Assembly: GCF_004342265.1 (NCBI RefSeq)
Contig: NZ_SMCS01000002.1
Span: forward strand, 310,001-374,000
Direction: 5' to 3'
Source of the DNA: Luteibacter rhizovicinus
GTDB lineage: Bacteria > Pseudomonadota > Gammaproteobacteria > Xanthomonadales > Rhodanobacteraceae
Length of the DNA: 64,000 nt
The notes under the pieces are model-generated. The model was not told where the DNA came from. It worked only from the letters and a program-made list of their open reading frames with translations, and ran no database searches. Made by a program: the position numbers and the translations under genes. Below, one piece after another: positions 54,178 through 63,638 of the stretch (position 1 is its first letter; every line of letters begins with the position of its first letter).

Positions 54178-56883
54178 TCAACCAGTATTCTGCAACCCCT
54201 GCGACACACCATTCACGCACGCGACCAGCGCTTTCAACAATCCATCGTCCTGACCGCCCGTGGCACGCCAGCGCCTCAGCAAATCGACCTGCAGCAAACT
54301 CATGGGATCGACATACGGATTGCGCAGGCGAATGGATGTAGCCAGACGCGGATCGTCCGCCAGCAATTCATCGGCACCCTTCAGCTTCAGCACCCAACGT
54401 ACCGTGCGCTCGAATTCATCGCGGATCATCGGGAAGAATGTGGTGTGGCGTTCGCCGGCAAGTTGCGAGAACGCTTCGGCAATGGCCAGATCGGCTTTTG
54501 CCAGAATCATTTCCACATCGTCCAGCATGGTCGAGAAGAACGGCCAGTCGTGCGCCATGTCGACCAGCGCCTGCTCGCCACATTCTTTCGATACCTCGTC
54601 CAGAGCGCTGCCTAATCCATACCAGCCAGTCAGCACCGCACGGCATTGCGTCCAGGCAAATACCCAGGGAATCGCACGGAGATCTTCTACACCTTTCATG
54701 CTGCGACGACGCGCCGGACGCGAACCCAGCGTCATGCGTTCGATCACATCGATTGGCGTGGCACCACGGAAGTACTCGACGAAACCTTCCGTATCGACGA
54801 ATGCGCGATACGCCACGCGACTGCGATCGGATAACCGCGCCATCGTCTCTTTCCACTGCGGCTCGCGCTTTTCTTCGATGCGCGGTCGCAGCGAGGCACG
54901 CAACACAGCACCCAGCGTCTGTTCCAGGTTACGCACGGCCAGTGCGCGAATACCGTATTTTCGGTGGATGACTTCACCCTGCTCCGTTACGCGAAGCACG
55001 CCGCCGACCGAACCGCGTGGCGATGCCATGAGCGCGGGGGTGATGCGCGAACCGCCACGGCTGGCCGAGCCGCCGCGGCCATGGAAGAACCCGAGCCGGA
55101 TGCCGGCGCCATGCGCCACTTCCAGCATTTCCACTTGCGCACGTTGCAGGCTCCAGCGCGATGCGACGGTGCCGCCATCCTTGCCGCTGTCCGAGTAGCC
55201 GAGCATGACCCACTGCCGATCGCCGCGCGCTTTCAGGTGATCGCGATAGACCGGATCGTCCAGCAGTGCCTGCAATGTTTCGGGGCCGCCTTTCAGATCG
55301 TCGATGGTTTCGAACAGCGGCGCGACGTCGAGGGGAACGCGGCCGTTTTCGAGCAAGCCGCCGCGACGCGCGAGCGCGAGGACGGCGAGGACGTCGGCTG
55401 CCGTTTCGGCCATGCTGATGATGTACAGGCCTGTCGCTTCGCTGCCGTAGCGTTTGCGCGAGTCGGCGAGCGTGGCGAAAACGTCGCGCAGCATGGTCGC
55501 CGCTTCGTTGTCTTCGCCTGCGACGAAGCTGCGTTCGCCGCTGGCATAGGGGCGCAGGGTGGCGACGCGGCGTGCGGTGTCGCGCTGCGCCCAGTCGTCT
55601 TCACCGAGCAGCGCCGCGAGCGCTTCGTCGTGTACCCGCGCATCCTGACGGACATCCAGGCGTGCAAGATGGAAGCCGAACGTGCGCGCGCGCCACAACA
55701 GGCGGCGAACGGCGTATGCACCGGCGTGTTCGCCACAGTGAGCCGCGAGGCTTTTTTCTACCAGCGCGATGTCGTCGATGAACTCATCGGCGGACGCGTA
55801 TGCGTCGTCCTGTTCGTGCCGGGTTGCGTCGATGCGTGCGCTTACGAAGGCGAGGAAGCAGCGGTATGGCATGTCCGCGTGACGTGGACGGATGTGTGCG
55901 GCGGTGTCGGGAAGACGTTCGCGATAGTCTTCCAGACGGCGCACCAGCTTCTCGTCGAGATCGACGCGGTCTTCGGTCTGACTGAGCAGACGCGCCAGTT
56001 CGCCGAGGTCTTCTCCGTAGCGTTCCAGCACCAGCGAGCGCTGCGCGGATAGGCTGGCCGCGATCGTTTCGGCGCCGACATTCGGATTGCCGTCCATATC
56101 GCCGCCGACCCAGGTGGCGAAACGCAGCAGTCGCGGCGGGACGATGCCTTCGCCATAGGTTTCGCCCAGCGCCTGCTGCAAGGCTTCGTACAACGCGGGC
56201 AGCACGCGATAGATGGGACGGGCGATATAGAAACCGACGTGGTCGAATTCGTCCTGCACGCTCGGACGCACCGGTGACGCTTCGGCGGTTTGCCAGCCCG
56301 CGGACAGCGCCATCAGGATGCGCGCGTCGTCGTCGCGCAGTTCCTGCGGCGTACGTGTCGGATCGAATTCGTCTACCAGTGCGCGGACGATTTCCTGCTC
56401 TTTCTCCAGCAGCGAACGTCGTACCGCTTCGGTCGGGTGGGCCGTGAATACCGGTTCGACATCCAGCCTGCCGAGCAGCGCCACGAGTTCGTCGCGACCG
56501 ACGCCTTCGCGCTTCAGCCGCGCCAGCACGGCGGCCAGCGACTCCGGCTGCGGCGACGAGCCTTCGCGCTGGTAGTCGCGGCGGCGCCGGATGCGATGTA
56601 CGCGCTCGGCGGTATTCACCGCCTGGAAATAAGTGGCGAAGGCACGGGCGAGCGCTTCGGCTCCGGCCGCATCCAGGCCGGTCAGTGGCTTTGCCAGGGC
56701 CTCGACGGCTTCGCCGCTGCGGCGGCGCTGGATGGCGGCGGTGCGGACGTGTTCCACCTGTTCGAAGAATGCCTGCCCGCCCTGCTCGGCCAGCATCTGT
56801 CCGACGAGGGCCCCTAAACGGCGTACATCCTCGCGTAGCGGGCCGTCGTGGGGGAGGAATTCAGCGTCGCGTGCGGCTTCCAT
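54178..56883 (-). CDS. ppc: phosphoenolpyruvate carboxylase
   Basis: 901 residues. Carboxylates phosphoenolpyruvate to oxaloacetate to refill the TCA cycle. Catalytic His lies in [17 protein letters not shown], and the active-site blocks [34 protein letters not shown] and [14 protein letters not shown] are intact; the C terminus ends [24 protein letters not shown] ... [10 protein letters not shown], the typical tail. Divergent from ahcY; its 5' end overlaps nothing, but the ahcY operator lies 52 bp upstream of its start. Confidence 0.96.
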   Translation of the reverse strand: MEAARDAEFLPHDGPLREDVRRLGALVGQMLAEQGGQAFFEQVEHVRTAAIQRRRSGEAVEALAKPLTGLDAAGAEALARAFATYFQAVNTAERVHRIRRRRDYQREGSSPQPESLAAVLARLKREGVGRDELVALLGRLDVEPVFTAHPTEAVRRSLLEKEQEIVRALVDEFDPTRTPQELRDDDARILMALSAGWQTAEASPVRPSVQDEFDHVGFYIARPIYRVLPALYEALQQALGETYGEGIVPPRLLRFATWVGGDMDGNPNVGAETIAASLSAQRSLVLERYGEDLGELARLLSQTEDRVDLDEKLVRRLEDYRERLPDTAAHIRPRHADMPYRCFLAFVSARIDATRHEQDDAYASADEFIDDIALVEKSLAAHCGEHAGAYAVRRLLWRARTFGFHLARLDVRQDARVHDEALAALLGEDDWAQRDTARRVATLRPYASGERSFVAGEDNEAATMLRDVFATLADSRKRYGSEATGLYIISMAETAADVLAVLALARRGGLLENGRVPLDVAPLFETIDDLKGGPETLQALLDDPVYRDHLKARGDRQWVMLGYSDSGKDGGTVASRWSLQRAQVEMLEVAHGAGIRLGFFHGRGGSASRGGSRITPALMASPRGSVGGVLRVTEQGEVIHRKYGIRALAVRNLEQTLGAVLRASLRPRIEEKREPQWKETMARLSDRSRVAYRAFVDTEGFVEYFRGATPIDVIERMTLGSRPARRRSMKGVEDLRAIPWVFAWTQCRAVLTGWYGLGSALDEVSKECGEQALVDMAHDWPFFSTMLDDVEMILAKADLAIAEAFSQLAGERHTTFFPMIRDEFERTVRWVLKLKGADELLADDPRLATSIRLRNPYVDPMSLLQVDLLRRWRATGGQDDGLLKALVACVNGVSQGLQNTG

Positions 56884-56934
56884 CGGGATCTCGTCTGCAT
56901 GGATCGAACCCCGAGAGTACCGAAACCGACGTTC

Positions 56935-56958
56935 ATCCGCTCATGGCGATTAAGAGAT
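56935..56958. promoter_or_regulatory. SAM-cycle operator candidate, ahcY site
   Basis: 24-bp site with the same ATC ... AT ... AT ... GAT framework as at metE, metK and metF. A consensus -10 hexamer TATAAT (56958-56963) overlaps its last base, so the site covers the spacer and -35 of the ahcY promoter; occupation would block RNA polymerase. Confidence 0.6.
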
Positions 56959-56963
56959 ATAAT
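56958..56963 (+). promoter_or_regulatory. -10 element of the ahcY promoter
   Basis: Perfect TATAAT hexamer, about 17 bp upstream of the SAH aptamer. No good -35 is visible, which would suit an activator-dependent or extended promoter. Confidence 0.55.
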
Positions 56964-56979
56964 CGGCGTCCGTTTTGCC

Positions 56980-57060
56980 CGCCGAGGGGCGCTGCGACCG
57001 TTGGGGCTTTCATGCTTACCACCGGCCAGGCTCGGCGCGGCGTGTTCGACAACGGCGCCC
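56980..57060 (+). ncRNA. SAH riboswitch upstream of ahcY
   Basis: Conserved core visible as gccgaggggcgctgcgacc, then gccaggctcggcg, then aacggcgccc. P1 pairs cgccgag (56980-56986) with ctcggcg, and ggcgcc near 56987 pairs with ggcgccc at 57054-57060 as the downstream helix/pseudoknot. SAH riboswitches switch on the SAH hydrolase gene when S-adenosylhomocysteine accumulates. Confidence 0.92.
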
Positions 57061-57084
57061 CCGTGACCATCCGGAGCTACGCCA

Positions 57085-58515
57085 ATGAACGCCGTCACCC
57101 AAGACAACGTGACCCACGATTACAACGTCCGCGATATTTCGCAGGCCGCCCTCGGCCGCCGCCGCATCCGCATGGCGGAAGAGGAAATGCCGGGCCTGAT
57201 GCAGATCCGTGCCCGCTACTCGAAGGAAAAGCCGCTTCAGGGCGTGCGTCTTTCGGGTTCGCTGCATGTCACCAAGGAAACCGCGGTCCTCGCCGAAACG
57301 CTGCGCGAACTCGGCGCATCGGTTCGCTGGGCTTCGTGCAACATCTTCTCGACGCAGGACGACGTCGCCGCGGCCATGGCCGCCGGTGGCCTGCCGGTGT
57401 TCGCCTGGAAGGGCGAGTCGCTGGAAGAGTACTGGGACTGCACGCTCGACATGCTGACCCATCCGGGCGAGACCGGCCCGCAGCTGATCGTCGACGATGG
57501 CGGCGACGCCACGCTGCTGATCCACAAGGGTCTGGAACTCGAGCAGGGTTCGGACTGGGTGAACAGCCCGGGTGCGAACCACGAGGAACAGGTCATCAAG
57601 GACCTGCTGAAGCGCGTCGCGAAAGAGCGCCCGGGCTTCTGGACGAAGGTCGCGGCCGAATGGCGCGGCGTGTCCGAAGAAACGACGACCGGCGTGCACC
57701 GTCTTTACCAGCTGGCCGAAGCCGGCAAGCTGCTGGTGCCCGCGATCAACGTCAACGACTCGGTCACGAAGAGCAAGTTCGATAACCTCTACGGTTGCCG
57801 CGAGTCGCTGGCCGATGGCATCAAGCGCGCTACCGACCTGATGGTCGCCGGCAAGGTCGCGGTCGTCTGCGGCTACGGCGACGTGGGCAAGGGTTGCGCC
57901 CATTCGCTGAAGGGCTTCGGCGCACGCGTCATCGTGACGGAAATCGATCCGATCAACGCCCTGCAGGCGGCGATGGAAGGCTTCCAGGTCACGACGATCG
58001 AAGAAACCCTGGGCACCGCCGACATCTATGTCACCACCACGGGCAACAAGGACATCATCACGCTGGAACACATGGCGGCGATGAAGAACAACGCCCTGGT
58101 CTGCAACATCGGCCACTTCGACAACGAAATCCAGATCGATCGCCTGAACACGGCGAAGGACGTCTCCCGCGAGACGATCAAGCCGCAGGTCGACCGTTAC
58201 ACGTTCGCTTCGGGCCGCGCCATCTACATGCTGGCCGAAGGCCGTCTGGTGAACCTCGGTTGCGCCCATGGCCACCCGAGCTTCGTGATGTCGAACAGCT
58301 TCTCGAACCAGACGCTCGCGCAGATCGATCTGTGGGCGAACAAGGATCTCTACGAGAAGTCGGTCTATCGCCTGCCGAAGAAGCTCGACGAAGAAGTCGC
58401 GCGCCTGCATCTGGAGCAGATCGGCGTGAAGCTGACGAAGCTGACGCCGGAACAGGCCGAATACATCGGCGTGCCGGTCGAAGGTCCGTACAAGCCGGAT
58501 CATTATCGTTATTGA
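57085..58515 (+). CDS. ahcY: S-adenosylhomocysteine hydrolase
   Basis: 476 residues; ggag 8 bases before the ATG. Splits SAH into adenosine and homocysteine, renewing the methyl cycle. N-terminal [38 protein letters not shown]-binding loop [17 protein letters not shown], catalytic KGCRE-like [20 protein letters not shown], and C-terminal [12 protein letters not shown] are diagnostic; a ~40-residue insertion typical of proteobacterial and eukaryotic-type longer enzymes is present (~150-190). Followed by an intrinsic terminator, then metF. Confidence 0.97.
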   Translation: MNAVTQDNVTHDYNVRDISQAALGRRRIRMAEEEMPGLMQIRARYSKEKPLQGVRLSGSLHVTKETAVLAETLRELGASVRWASCNIFSTQDDVAAAMAAGGLPVFAWKGESLEEYWDCTLDMLTHPGETGPQLIVDDGGDATLLIHKGLELEQGSDWVNSPGANHEEQVIKDLLKRVAKERPGFWTKVAAEWRGVSEETTTGVHRLYQLAEAGKLLVPAINVNDSVTKSKFDNLYGCRESLADGIKRATDLMVAGKVAVVCGYGDVGKGCAHSLKGFGARVIVTEIDPINALQAAMEGFQVTTIEETLGTADIYVTTTGNKDIITLEHMAAMKNNALVCNIGHFDNEIQIDRLNTAKDVSRETIKPQVDRYTFASGRAIYMLAEGRLVNLGCAHGHPSFVMSNSFSNQTLAQIDLWANKDLYEKSVYRLPKKLDEEVARLHLEQIGVKLTKLTPEQAEYIGVPVEGPYKPDHYRY

Positions 58516-58535
58516 TCGGTAGCGGTATCGGAACG

Positions 58536-58566
58536 AAAAAGGGTGGCCTTCGGGCCGCCCTTTTTA
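58536..58566 (+). terminator. Intrinsic terminator of ahcY
   Basis: gggtggcc-ttcg-ggccgccc (one G-T pair) followed by ttttt, 21 bp after the stop; a preceding aaaaa run makes it potentially two-directional. Confidence 0.9.
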
Positions 58567-58585
58567 TTTGCCGTACACATCATGC

Positions 58586-58609
58586 ATCTTTTCATCTCGA
58601 TTGAAAGAT
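58586..58609. promoter_or_regulatory. SAM-cycle operator candidate, metF site
   Basis: 24-bp site of the same framework (atctttt ... tgaaagat). A TATACT hexamer at 58611-58616 starts one base after it, so the site covers the -35/spacer of the metF promoter and the predicted 5' UTR is only about 25 nt. Confidence 0.6.
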
Positions 58610-58646
58610 ATATACTCGGAGCCAACATCCAGCCGGTTCCCTCGCC

Positions 58647-59471
58647 ATGCCCGCCATCAGCTTCGAATTCTTTCCGCCGAAGACCGACGAACAGCGGGCT
58701 CAGCTCGATACCACCGTACGCAAGCTCAAGTCCCATGCGCCCGACTACGTGTCGGTGACGTTCGGGGCGGGCGGATCGACGCTTAGCTATACCGACGAGA
58801 CGGTGAAACGTCTGCGCTCCGAGCATGCCCTCAGCGTCGCACCGCACCTGAGCTGTATGGGCGGCACGCGGGCCGAGATCGCGGCCCTGCTCGATACCTA
58901 CCGCGAAACCGGTTGCCGCCGCATCGTGGCACTGCGCGGCGACCTGCCGTCGGGCATGGCGTCGCCCGGCGACTTCCGCTACGCGGCGGAGCTGGTCAGC
59001 TTTATCCGCAAGCACAGCGGCGACCACTTCCATGTGGAAGTGGCGGCGTATCCGGAGACTCATCCGCAGGCGGAAAACGCGCTGAAGGACATGCAGCACT
59101 TCAAGACGAAAGTCGACGCGGGTGCGAACGGCGCGATCACGCAGTACTTTTTCAATGCCGATGCGTACTTCCGCTTCGTGGACGATGCAACGAAGCTTGG
59201 CGTGAACATTCCCATCGTGCCGGGCATCATGCCGATCGCGAATTTCAGCCAGTTGCAGCGTTTCTCGGAAGCGTGCGGCGCGGAGATCCCGCGCTGGATC
59301 GTGAAGCGGATGCAGGCCCATGGCGACAATGCGGCGGCGATTCGCGAACTGGCGGCCGACGTGGTGGCCGAGCTGTGCCGGCGGTTGCTGGATGGCGGGG
59401 CGCCGGGGCTGCATTTTTATACGATCAATCGGGCGCGTTCCACGACGAGTGTGTTGGAGCGGTTGGGGTAA
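58647..59471 (+). CDS. metF: methylenetetrahydrofolate reductase
   Basis: 274 residues. FAD enzyme that makes 5-methyltetrahydrofolate, the methyl donor for MetE. Family blocks: SFEFFPPKTDEQRAQL at the N terminus with the catalytic Glu, SVTFGAGGSTLSYT, PHLSCMGGTRAEIA, RIVALRGDLPSG, and ITQYFFNADAYFRFVDDA. MPIANFSQLQRFSE and the C-terminal GAPGLHFYTINRA are conserved. Not in one operon with ahcY because a terminator separates them, but it carries the same operator-like site. Confidence 0.96.
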   Translation: MPAISFEFFPPKTDEQRAQLDTTVRKLKSHAPDYVSVTFGAGGSTLSYTDETVKRLRSEHALSVAPHLSCMGGTRAEIAALLDTYRETGCRRIVALRGDLPSGMASPGDFRYAAELVSFIRKHSGDHFHVEVAAYPETHPQAENALKDMQHFKTKVDAGANGAITQYFFNADAYFRFVDDATKLGVNIPIVPGIMPIANFSQLQRFSEACGAEIPRWIVKRMQAHGDNAAAIRELAADVVAELCRRLLDGGAPGLHFYTINRARSTTSVLERLG

Positions 59472-59499
59472 GACCCCGCTTTTTCGTACGTGATCGCTC

Positions 59500-59610
59500 T
59501 AGGTTCCTGCCTGCGCAGGAACGACGAAGAGGGGCTGAGAGCGACGCCGGCCCCCCCCACTTATCCACCCCGGATCGTCATTCCTGTGCAGGCAGGAATC
59601 CAGTGCGGTG
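59500..59610. repeat. Family-C inverted pair
   Basis: ggttcctgcctgcgcaggaa at 59502 and the opposing unit tcattcctgtgcaggcagga near 59580, followed by atccagtgcggtgcagcctg. Degenerate relatives of the units at 2128, 30836, 40941 and 53592. Non-coding gap between metF and the secreted protein gene. Confidence 0.65.
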
Positions 59611-59718
59611 CAGCCTGTTTTCGCGAGACGGTGCTACACGCTTCAAAACCGTGATCCACCGCGCGTGCCATTCACGCCCGATCCGATAGTCTCCGCCAGC
59701 TACCCTTGGCGAGACATC

Positions 59719-60237
59719 GTGACCACCCTCCTCCGCGCCACTTTCGTCATCGTCCTGCTCTGCGCGCCGGCCATTGCTCTCGCCCAGAACCCCATCCGCC
59801 GCTGCATCGGCACCAACGGTCAGCCGGTTTTCACCGACCAGCCCTGTTCGGCAATGAACGCTACCGCGGCCGTGCCGGCGCCGACGGGCACCCCTGCGGG
59901 AAACTCGTCCAGCGCGCAGCCGCCGTTGCCCATGCTTTGCGCCAAACACGTCGCCGACCTGCGGCAAGTCATCGTCGACGCCTTCGCGACGAGGGAGGCG
60001 AACCGGATCGGCGGAGTGGTGCTGTGGGATGGGTACGGGTCCAAAAGCGCCGTGGCCGATATCCAGGTCATCGGCGCCATGCTGCGCCAGCCGCTGGTTT
60101 CCGTAGGTGGCGCCGGCGAGGACGCCGACTCGGCATCCGAGATCGCGGTGACCACGTCGGATGCCGGCGGCAGCCGGACGTCGCGGTTCGGGATCGTCCG
60201 GCAAGCGGGCTGCCTCTGGCTTCGGCCACCGGACTGA
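59719..60237 (+). CDS. secreted DUF4124-like protein, unknown function
   Basis: 172 residues from GTG 59719. This start opens a signal peptide (VTTLLRATFVIVLLCAPAIA, cleavage near ALA-Q). Just after it, PIRRCIGTNGQPVFTDQPCS has the Cys-x-G-x-x-G-x-x-x-F-x-D-x-P-C pattern of DUF4124, common in xanthomonad periplasmic proteins. A Pro/Ser linker follows and then a ~100-residue domain with two further cysteines (LCAKHVADLRQVI and RQAGCLWLRP), likely disulfide-forming in the periplasm. Function unknown. ilvE follows after 56 bp. Confidence 0.75.
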   Translation: MTTLLRATFVIVLLCAPAIALAQNPIRRCIGTNGQPVFTDQPCSAMNATAAVPAPTGTPAGNSSSAQPPLPMLCAKHVADLRQVIVDAFATREANRIGGVVLWDGYGSKSAVADIQVIGAMLRQPLVSVGGAGEDADSASEIAVTTSDAGGSRTSRFGIVRQAGCLWLRPPD

Positions 60238-60293
60238 GGGTGCCGCGCCAACCGTGTCGGGCTATTATGGGCGGTCACCTGGAGACCCCCCTC

Positions 60294-61211
60294 ATGTCGC
60301 AGAACTACCCCGAATGGATCTGGCAGAACGGCGAGATCAAGCCGTGGCGCGATGCCACCGTGCATGTCATGGCCCATGCCCTCCATTATGGTTCCTCGGT
60401 TTTCGAAGGCATCCGTAGCTATGCGACGCCCGACGGCGCAGCGATTTTCCGGCTCACGGATCACCTGAAGCGTCTGTACCTCTCGGCGAAGATCTACGAC
60501 ATCGAGATCCCCTACACCATCGACGAGCTGGCCGCGGCCTGCCGCGATGTGGTGAAGAAGAACGACCTGCTCGCGGCGTATCTGCGCCCCGTGGCGTTCC
60601 GCGGTCTCGGCGGTTTCGGCCTGTCGGCCGAATGCCCGACCGATGTCGCCGTGGCGACCTGGCCGATGGGCCCGTACCTCGGACCCGAGGCCCTGGAAAA
60701 CGGCATCGACGCCTGCGTGTCGAGCTGGCAGCGGTTCGCGCCCAACACCATTCCGGCCGGCGCCAAGGCGGGCGGCAACTATCTCTCCGGTCAGCTGATC
60801 GCGCGCGAAGCGCGTCGCCTTGGCTTCGGTGAAGGTATTGCGCTGGCTTCCACGGGTCTGCTCAGCGAAGGCGCGGGCGAGAACCTGTTCCTGGTATTCG
60901 ACGGCGTCCTGCACACCACACCGGCCAGCGCGTCCATCCTTGCCGGCATCACGCGCAACACGCTGATCACGCTGGCGCGCGAGGAAGGCCTGGAAGTGGT
61001 CGAGCGCGACCTGCCGCGCGAGTACCTCTATCTGGCGGACGAGATCCTGATGTGCGGCACGGCGGCGGAAGTCACGCCGATCCGCTCGGTCGACGGCAAG
61101 CAGGTCGGCAGCGGCAAGGCCGGTCCAATCACGCGCCGTCTGCAGGAGCGGTTCTTCGGGCTATTCACCGGCGAGACGAAGGATCGCTGGGGCTGGCTCG
61201 AAAAGCTCTGA
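60294..61211 (+). CDS. ilvE: branched-chain amino-acid aminotransferase
   Basis: 305 residues from ATG 60294, with ggag 9 bases upstream; the frame open far upstream is shadowed by the preceding gene. Fold-type IV PLP enzyme that performs the last step of valine, leucine and isoleucine synthesis. Catalytic Lys lies in IPAGAKAGGNYLSGQLIARE; HALHYGSSVFEGIRSYATPDG, STGLLSEGAGENLFLVFDG and CGTAAEVTPIRSVDGKQVGSG are the PLP and substrate blocks. Length and motifs fit group I IlvE. Confidence 0.94.
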   Translation: MSQNYPEWIWQNGEIKPWRDATVHVMAHALHYGSSVFEGIRSYATPDGAAIFRLTDHLKRLYLSAKIYDIEIPYTIDELAAACRDVVKKNDLLAAYLRPVAFRGLGGFGLSAECPTDVAVATWPMGPYLGPEALENGIDACVSSWQRFAPNTIPAGAKAGGNYLSGQLIAREARRLGFGEGIALASTGLLSEGAGENLFLVFDGVLHTTPASASILAGITRNTLITLAREEGLEVVERDLPREYLYLADEILMCGTAAEVTPIRSVDGKQVGSGKAGPITRRLQERFFGLFTGETKDRWGWLEKL

Positions 61212-61237
61212 TCGAATGCGCAGGCGCGGCTCTCTGC

Positions 61238-61369
61238 GGGAGCGCGCCTGCGCGCGAAAGCCTACGTTGCATTGAAGCAGCACATGGCATTCGCAGTTGG
61301 AAACACGAGCTCGCGATGCAAGTTCCCGGCTTCACCGCTCCGTAGGCTTTCGCGCGCAGGCGCGCTCCC
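61238..61369. repeat. Family-A REPIN (29-bp perfect arms)
   Basis: Arms 61238-61266 and 61341-61369 are exact complements, sharing gggagcgcgcctgcgcgcga with the copy at 6528-6666. It fills the gap between the convergent ilvE and histidine-kinase genes; no terminator with a T-run was seen there, so the REPIN may serve that purpose. Confidence 0.85.
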
Positions 61370-61434
61370 ACAGGTTCATAGCTTCGCCGTTTCATAGGTT
61401 TGCACCCACGATAAGGGGGAAACCGCGCAGTTTT

Positions 61435-62721
61435 TTACCGGAAATCGATGGTCGACACCGCGCCCGCCATATCCGGCCGGGGGCGTAGCGATACGTCCCA
61501 GTCGTACAGCTCGCACAGGCGACGCACGATCGCGAGGCCCAGACCCGCACCGCCGCCGGCAGCCCCTTCACCGCGAATGCCTCGCTGGAAGAGCTTTTCG
61601 GCGTCTTCGGGCTTGATGCCCGGTCCCGTGTCGAGCACGTCGATGCGGCCGTCGATCACGTGTACGGTGACCTTGCCCTGCATCGTGTACTTGATGGCAT
61701 TGCCGATGAGATTGGTCAGCGCGACGGACAGCACCGACGCAGGTGCGTTGACGGTGACGGTATCGCCGACGATCAGCTCGATATCGATGGACTTGCCGCC
61801 TATCTGCGGACGTTGGCTCTCGATGACATCGGCCGCGACCCTGGCCACATCGGTGCTTTCGCCGCGCGTCGGTCCACGGCGCTCGGCACGCGACAGCAGC
61901 AGCAGCGCCTCGATCAGTTCGGTGGCCTGACGCGAGGCCCGCTCGATGCGCTTCAGGCGCTCGCGCAGCTTGTCGGTCAGGTCGGGCGAACCCTGCAGCA
62001 GCTCGGTCGTACTGGCGATAACAGCCAATGGCGTGCGCAGTTCGTGGCTGACGTCGGAGTTGAATTCGCGATCCCGCTCGACGACCGCGGTCAGCCGCGT
62101 CGCGTATTCGTCCAGCGCCTGGGCCAGCTGACCGACCTCGTCGTCCGCGAAGTGCGGCGCAAGCGGCTCCGCCTTGCCGATCTTGCGGAAATCGCGCAGG
62201 CGCTTCGCCAGTTCGGTGACGGGCTTGAGTACCTTGCGCGACAGCCAGAAACCCAGCGCCAGCGATAGCAGGCCGAACAGAAACACGGCGCCGATGACGC
62301 TGATGAGCAACTGCTGCTTACCCAGCTCTTCGCGCGAGGCGTCGTAACGCAGGAAGCTGATGATGCCCTTGTCGCGATAGACCGCCAGTTTGTAGTGACG
62401 ACGCTGCGCGGTCTCGGGATCGACCTCGTAAATGTCGTGCACGCCGGTGTCCAGCGCCTGCCACGGAAGCGGCGCCTTGTAGAGCGTGCGATCGCTGAGG
62501 ACACTGGCGGTGAGCAGCTTCGACGCAATGGGCTCGCCAGGATGCGCGACGACCTGCTCGTTCGCGTAGCGGGCATCGTCCAGCAAGCTGGCGTTGACGA
62601 GCTGGTCTTCGACGCGCTCGCGGATATTGAGCGCCGCGACCGCGAACAGCGCACTCAGGCCGAAGCCAAAGAGCGCGAACGAGACGATCAGGCGGAAACG
62701 AAGCTTACGTCTGGACCGCAT
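61435..62721 (-). CDS. sensor histidine kinase of an OmpR-type two-component system
   Basis: 428 residues from ATG 62721, which overlaps the response-regulator 3' end by 17 bp (a start at 62745 is also open). Two membrane helices (~10-35 and ~150-172) flank a ~110-residue periplasmic domain; HAMP follows, then the phosphoacceptor His in DREFNSDVSHELRTPLAVI, N-box TNLIGNAIKYT, DTGPGIKPED and GGGAGLGLAIVRRL for ATP binding. The pairing and sequence resemble ColS/PhoQ-type kinases of xanthomonads, which sense envelope or metal stress; the signal is not determinable here. Confidence 0.9.
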   Translation of the reverse strand: MRSRRKLRFRLIVSFALFGFGLSALFAVAALNIRERVEDQLVNASLLDDARYANEQVVAHPGEPIASKLLTASVLSDRTLYKAPLPWQALDTGVHDIYEVDPETAQRRHYKLAVYRDKGIISFLRYDASREELGKQQLLISVIGAVFLFGLLSLALGFWLSRKVLKPVTELAKRLRDFRKIGKAEPLAPHFADDEVGQLAQALDEYATRLTAVVERDREFNSDVSHELRTPLAVIASTTELLQGSPDLTDKLRERLKRIERASRQATELIEALLLLSRAERRGPTRGESTDVARVAADVIESQRPQIGGKSIDIELIVGDTVTVNAPASVLSVALTNLIGNAIKYTMQGKVTVHVIDGRIDVLDTGPGIKPEDAEKLFQRGIRGEGAAGGGAGLGLAIVRRLCELYDWDVSLRPRPDMAGAVSTIDFR

Positions 62722-63391
62722 CCGGATCGACCATGCGGTATCCAATACCGTGACGCGTGTGGATGAGCGGCTTCTCGAACGGCTTGTCTATCGCCGCGCG
62801 TAGACCATGGATATGGACGCGCAGCGAGTCGCTGTCCGGCAGTTCCTCGCCCCAGACGCGTTGTTCCAGGTCCTGCCGGGTAACCACCGACGGGCTGGCC
62901 TCCATCAGGGCCTGAAGGAGCTTGAGACCGATGGGATTGAGCTGGATCGACTTGCCCTCGCGGTTCACCGTCAGGGTGTCGAGGTTGTACGTGAGGCCAT
63001 CGACCTTCAGTACCCGGCTCTGCGGCCCCTTGCCGCGACGCGCCAGCACTTCCAGGCGGGCCGCCAGTTCCTGCAGCGCGAAGGGCTTGGTCATGTAGTC
63101 GTCCGCGCCCGACTCGAAGCCGGTGAGCTTCTGCTCCAGCGCGTCGCGCGCGGTCAGCATCAGCACCGGGGTCTGCTTGTGGGCTTCGTGCCGGAGCTTG
63201 CGCGCCACGTCGAGGCCGTCCATGCCGGGCAGCGTCAGGTCCAGCACGATGACGTCGAAGTCGTGGACCACGGCCAGATGCAGGCCGGTCACGCCGTCGC
63301 CGGCGAAATCAACCACATGGCCACGGTCTTCGAGGTAATCGCCGATGTTGGTGGCGATGTCGTTGTTGTCTTCGATCACCAGTACGCGCAT
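62705..63391 (-). CDS. OmpR-family response regulator, ColR-like
   Basis: 228 residues. Receiver domain with acidic pocket EDN at residues 7-9, phosphorylated Asp in FDVIVLDLTLPGMDGLD (~Asp51), Thr in LMLTARD and Lys in YMTKPFALQE; the C-terminal winged helix has VTRQDLEQRVWGEELPDSDSLRVHIHGLRAAIDKPF and HTRHGIGYRM. The sequence closely recalls Xanthomonas ColR, tied to membrane integrity and virulence, but orthology was not tested. First gene of a two-gene operon with the kinase; the 250-bp upstream gap contains inverted repeats. Confidence 0.92.
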   Translation of the reverse strand: MRVLVIEDNNDIATNIGDYLEDRGHVVDFAGDGVTGLHLAVVHDFDVIVLDLTLPGMDGLDVARKLRHEAHKQTPVLMLTARDALEQKLTGFESGADDYMTKPFALQELAARLEVLARRGKGPQSRVLKVDGLTYNLDTLTVNREGKSIQLNPIGLKLLQALMEASPSVVTRQDLEQRVWGEELPDSDSLRVHIHGLRAAIDKPFEKPLIHTRHGIGYRMVDPDAVQT

Positions 63392-63493
63392 GCGGCACTC
63401 CGTGGATGGCTTTGGATTCGCGGGGGCCAGTGCCCCGTATCGAGAGCATAGAGTCTAGTGTGAAGAGTGAGAATAGCGTCGTAACGTCTCAAT

Positions 63494-63526
63494 CTTTCTT
63501 TGACTCCGCTCCTCGGGACAAAGAAA
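63494..63526. promoter_or_regulatory. Inverted repeat ahead of the ColR-like operon
   Basis: ctttctttg and caaagaaag are perfect 9-bp complements separated by about 16 bp, roughly 105-135 bp upstream of the response-regulator start. It could be a self-binding site of the regulator or part of the adjoining terminator region. Confidence 0.4.
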
Positions 63527-63563
63527 GGCCCAGACCAGACTCTCGTCTGCCCTGGGCCCAAGC
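63527..63563 (-). terminator. Terminator-like hairpin after rimK
   Basis: On the minus strand ggcccag / ctgggcc with an inner cagac-gaga-gtctg stem is followed by tttcttt. It lies about 75 bp after the rimK stop, in the right orientation for it. Confidence 0.6.
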
Positions 63564-63638
63564 TACTGCCCCGATACCATAAGCCCGCGCGCGGATTCAC
63601 AGTAGGACACGTATAAACCAGGACCGTTTAAATCGCTG

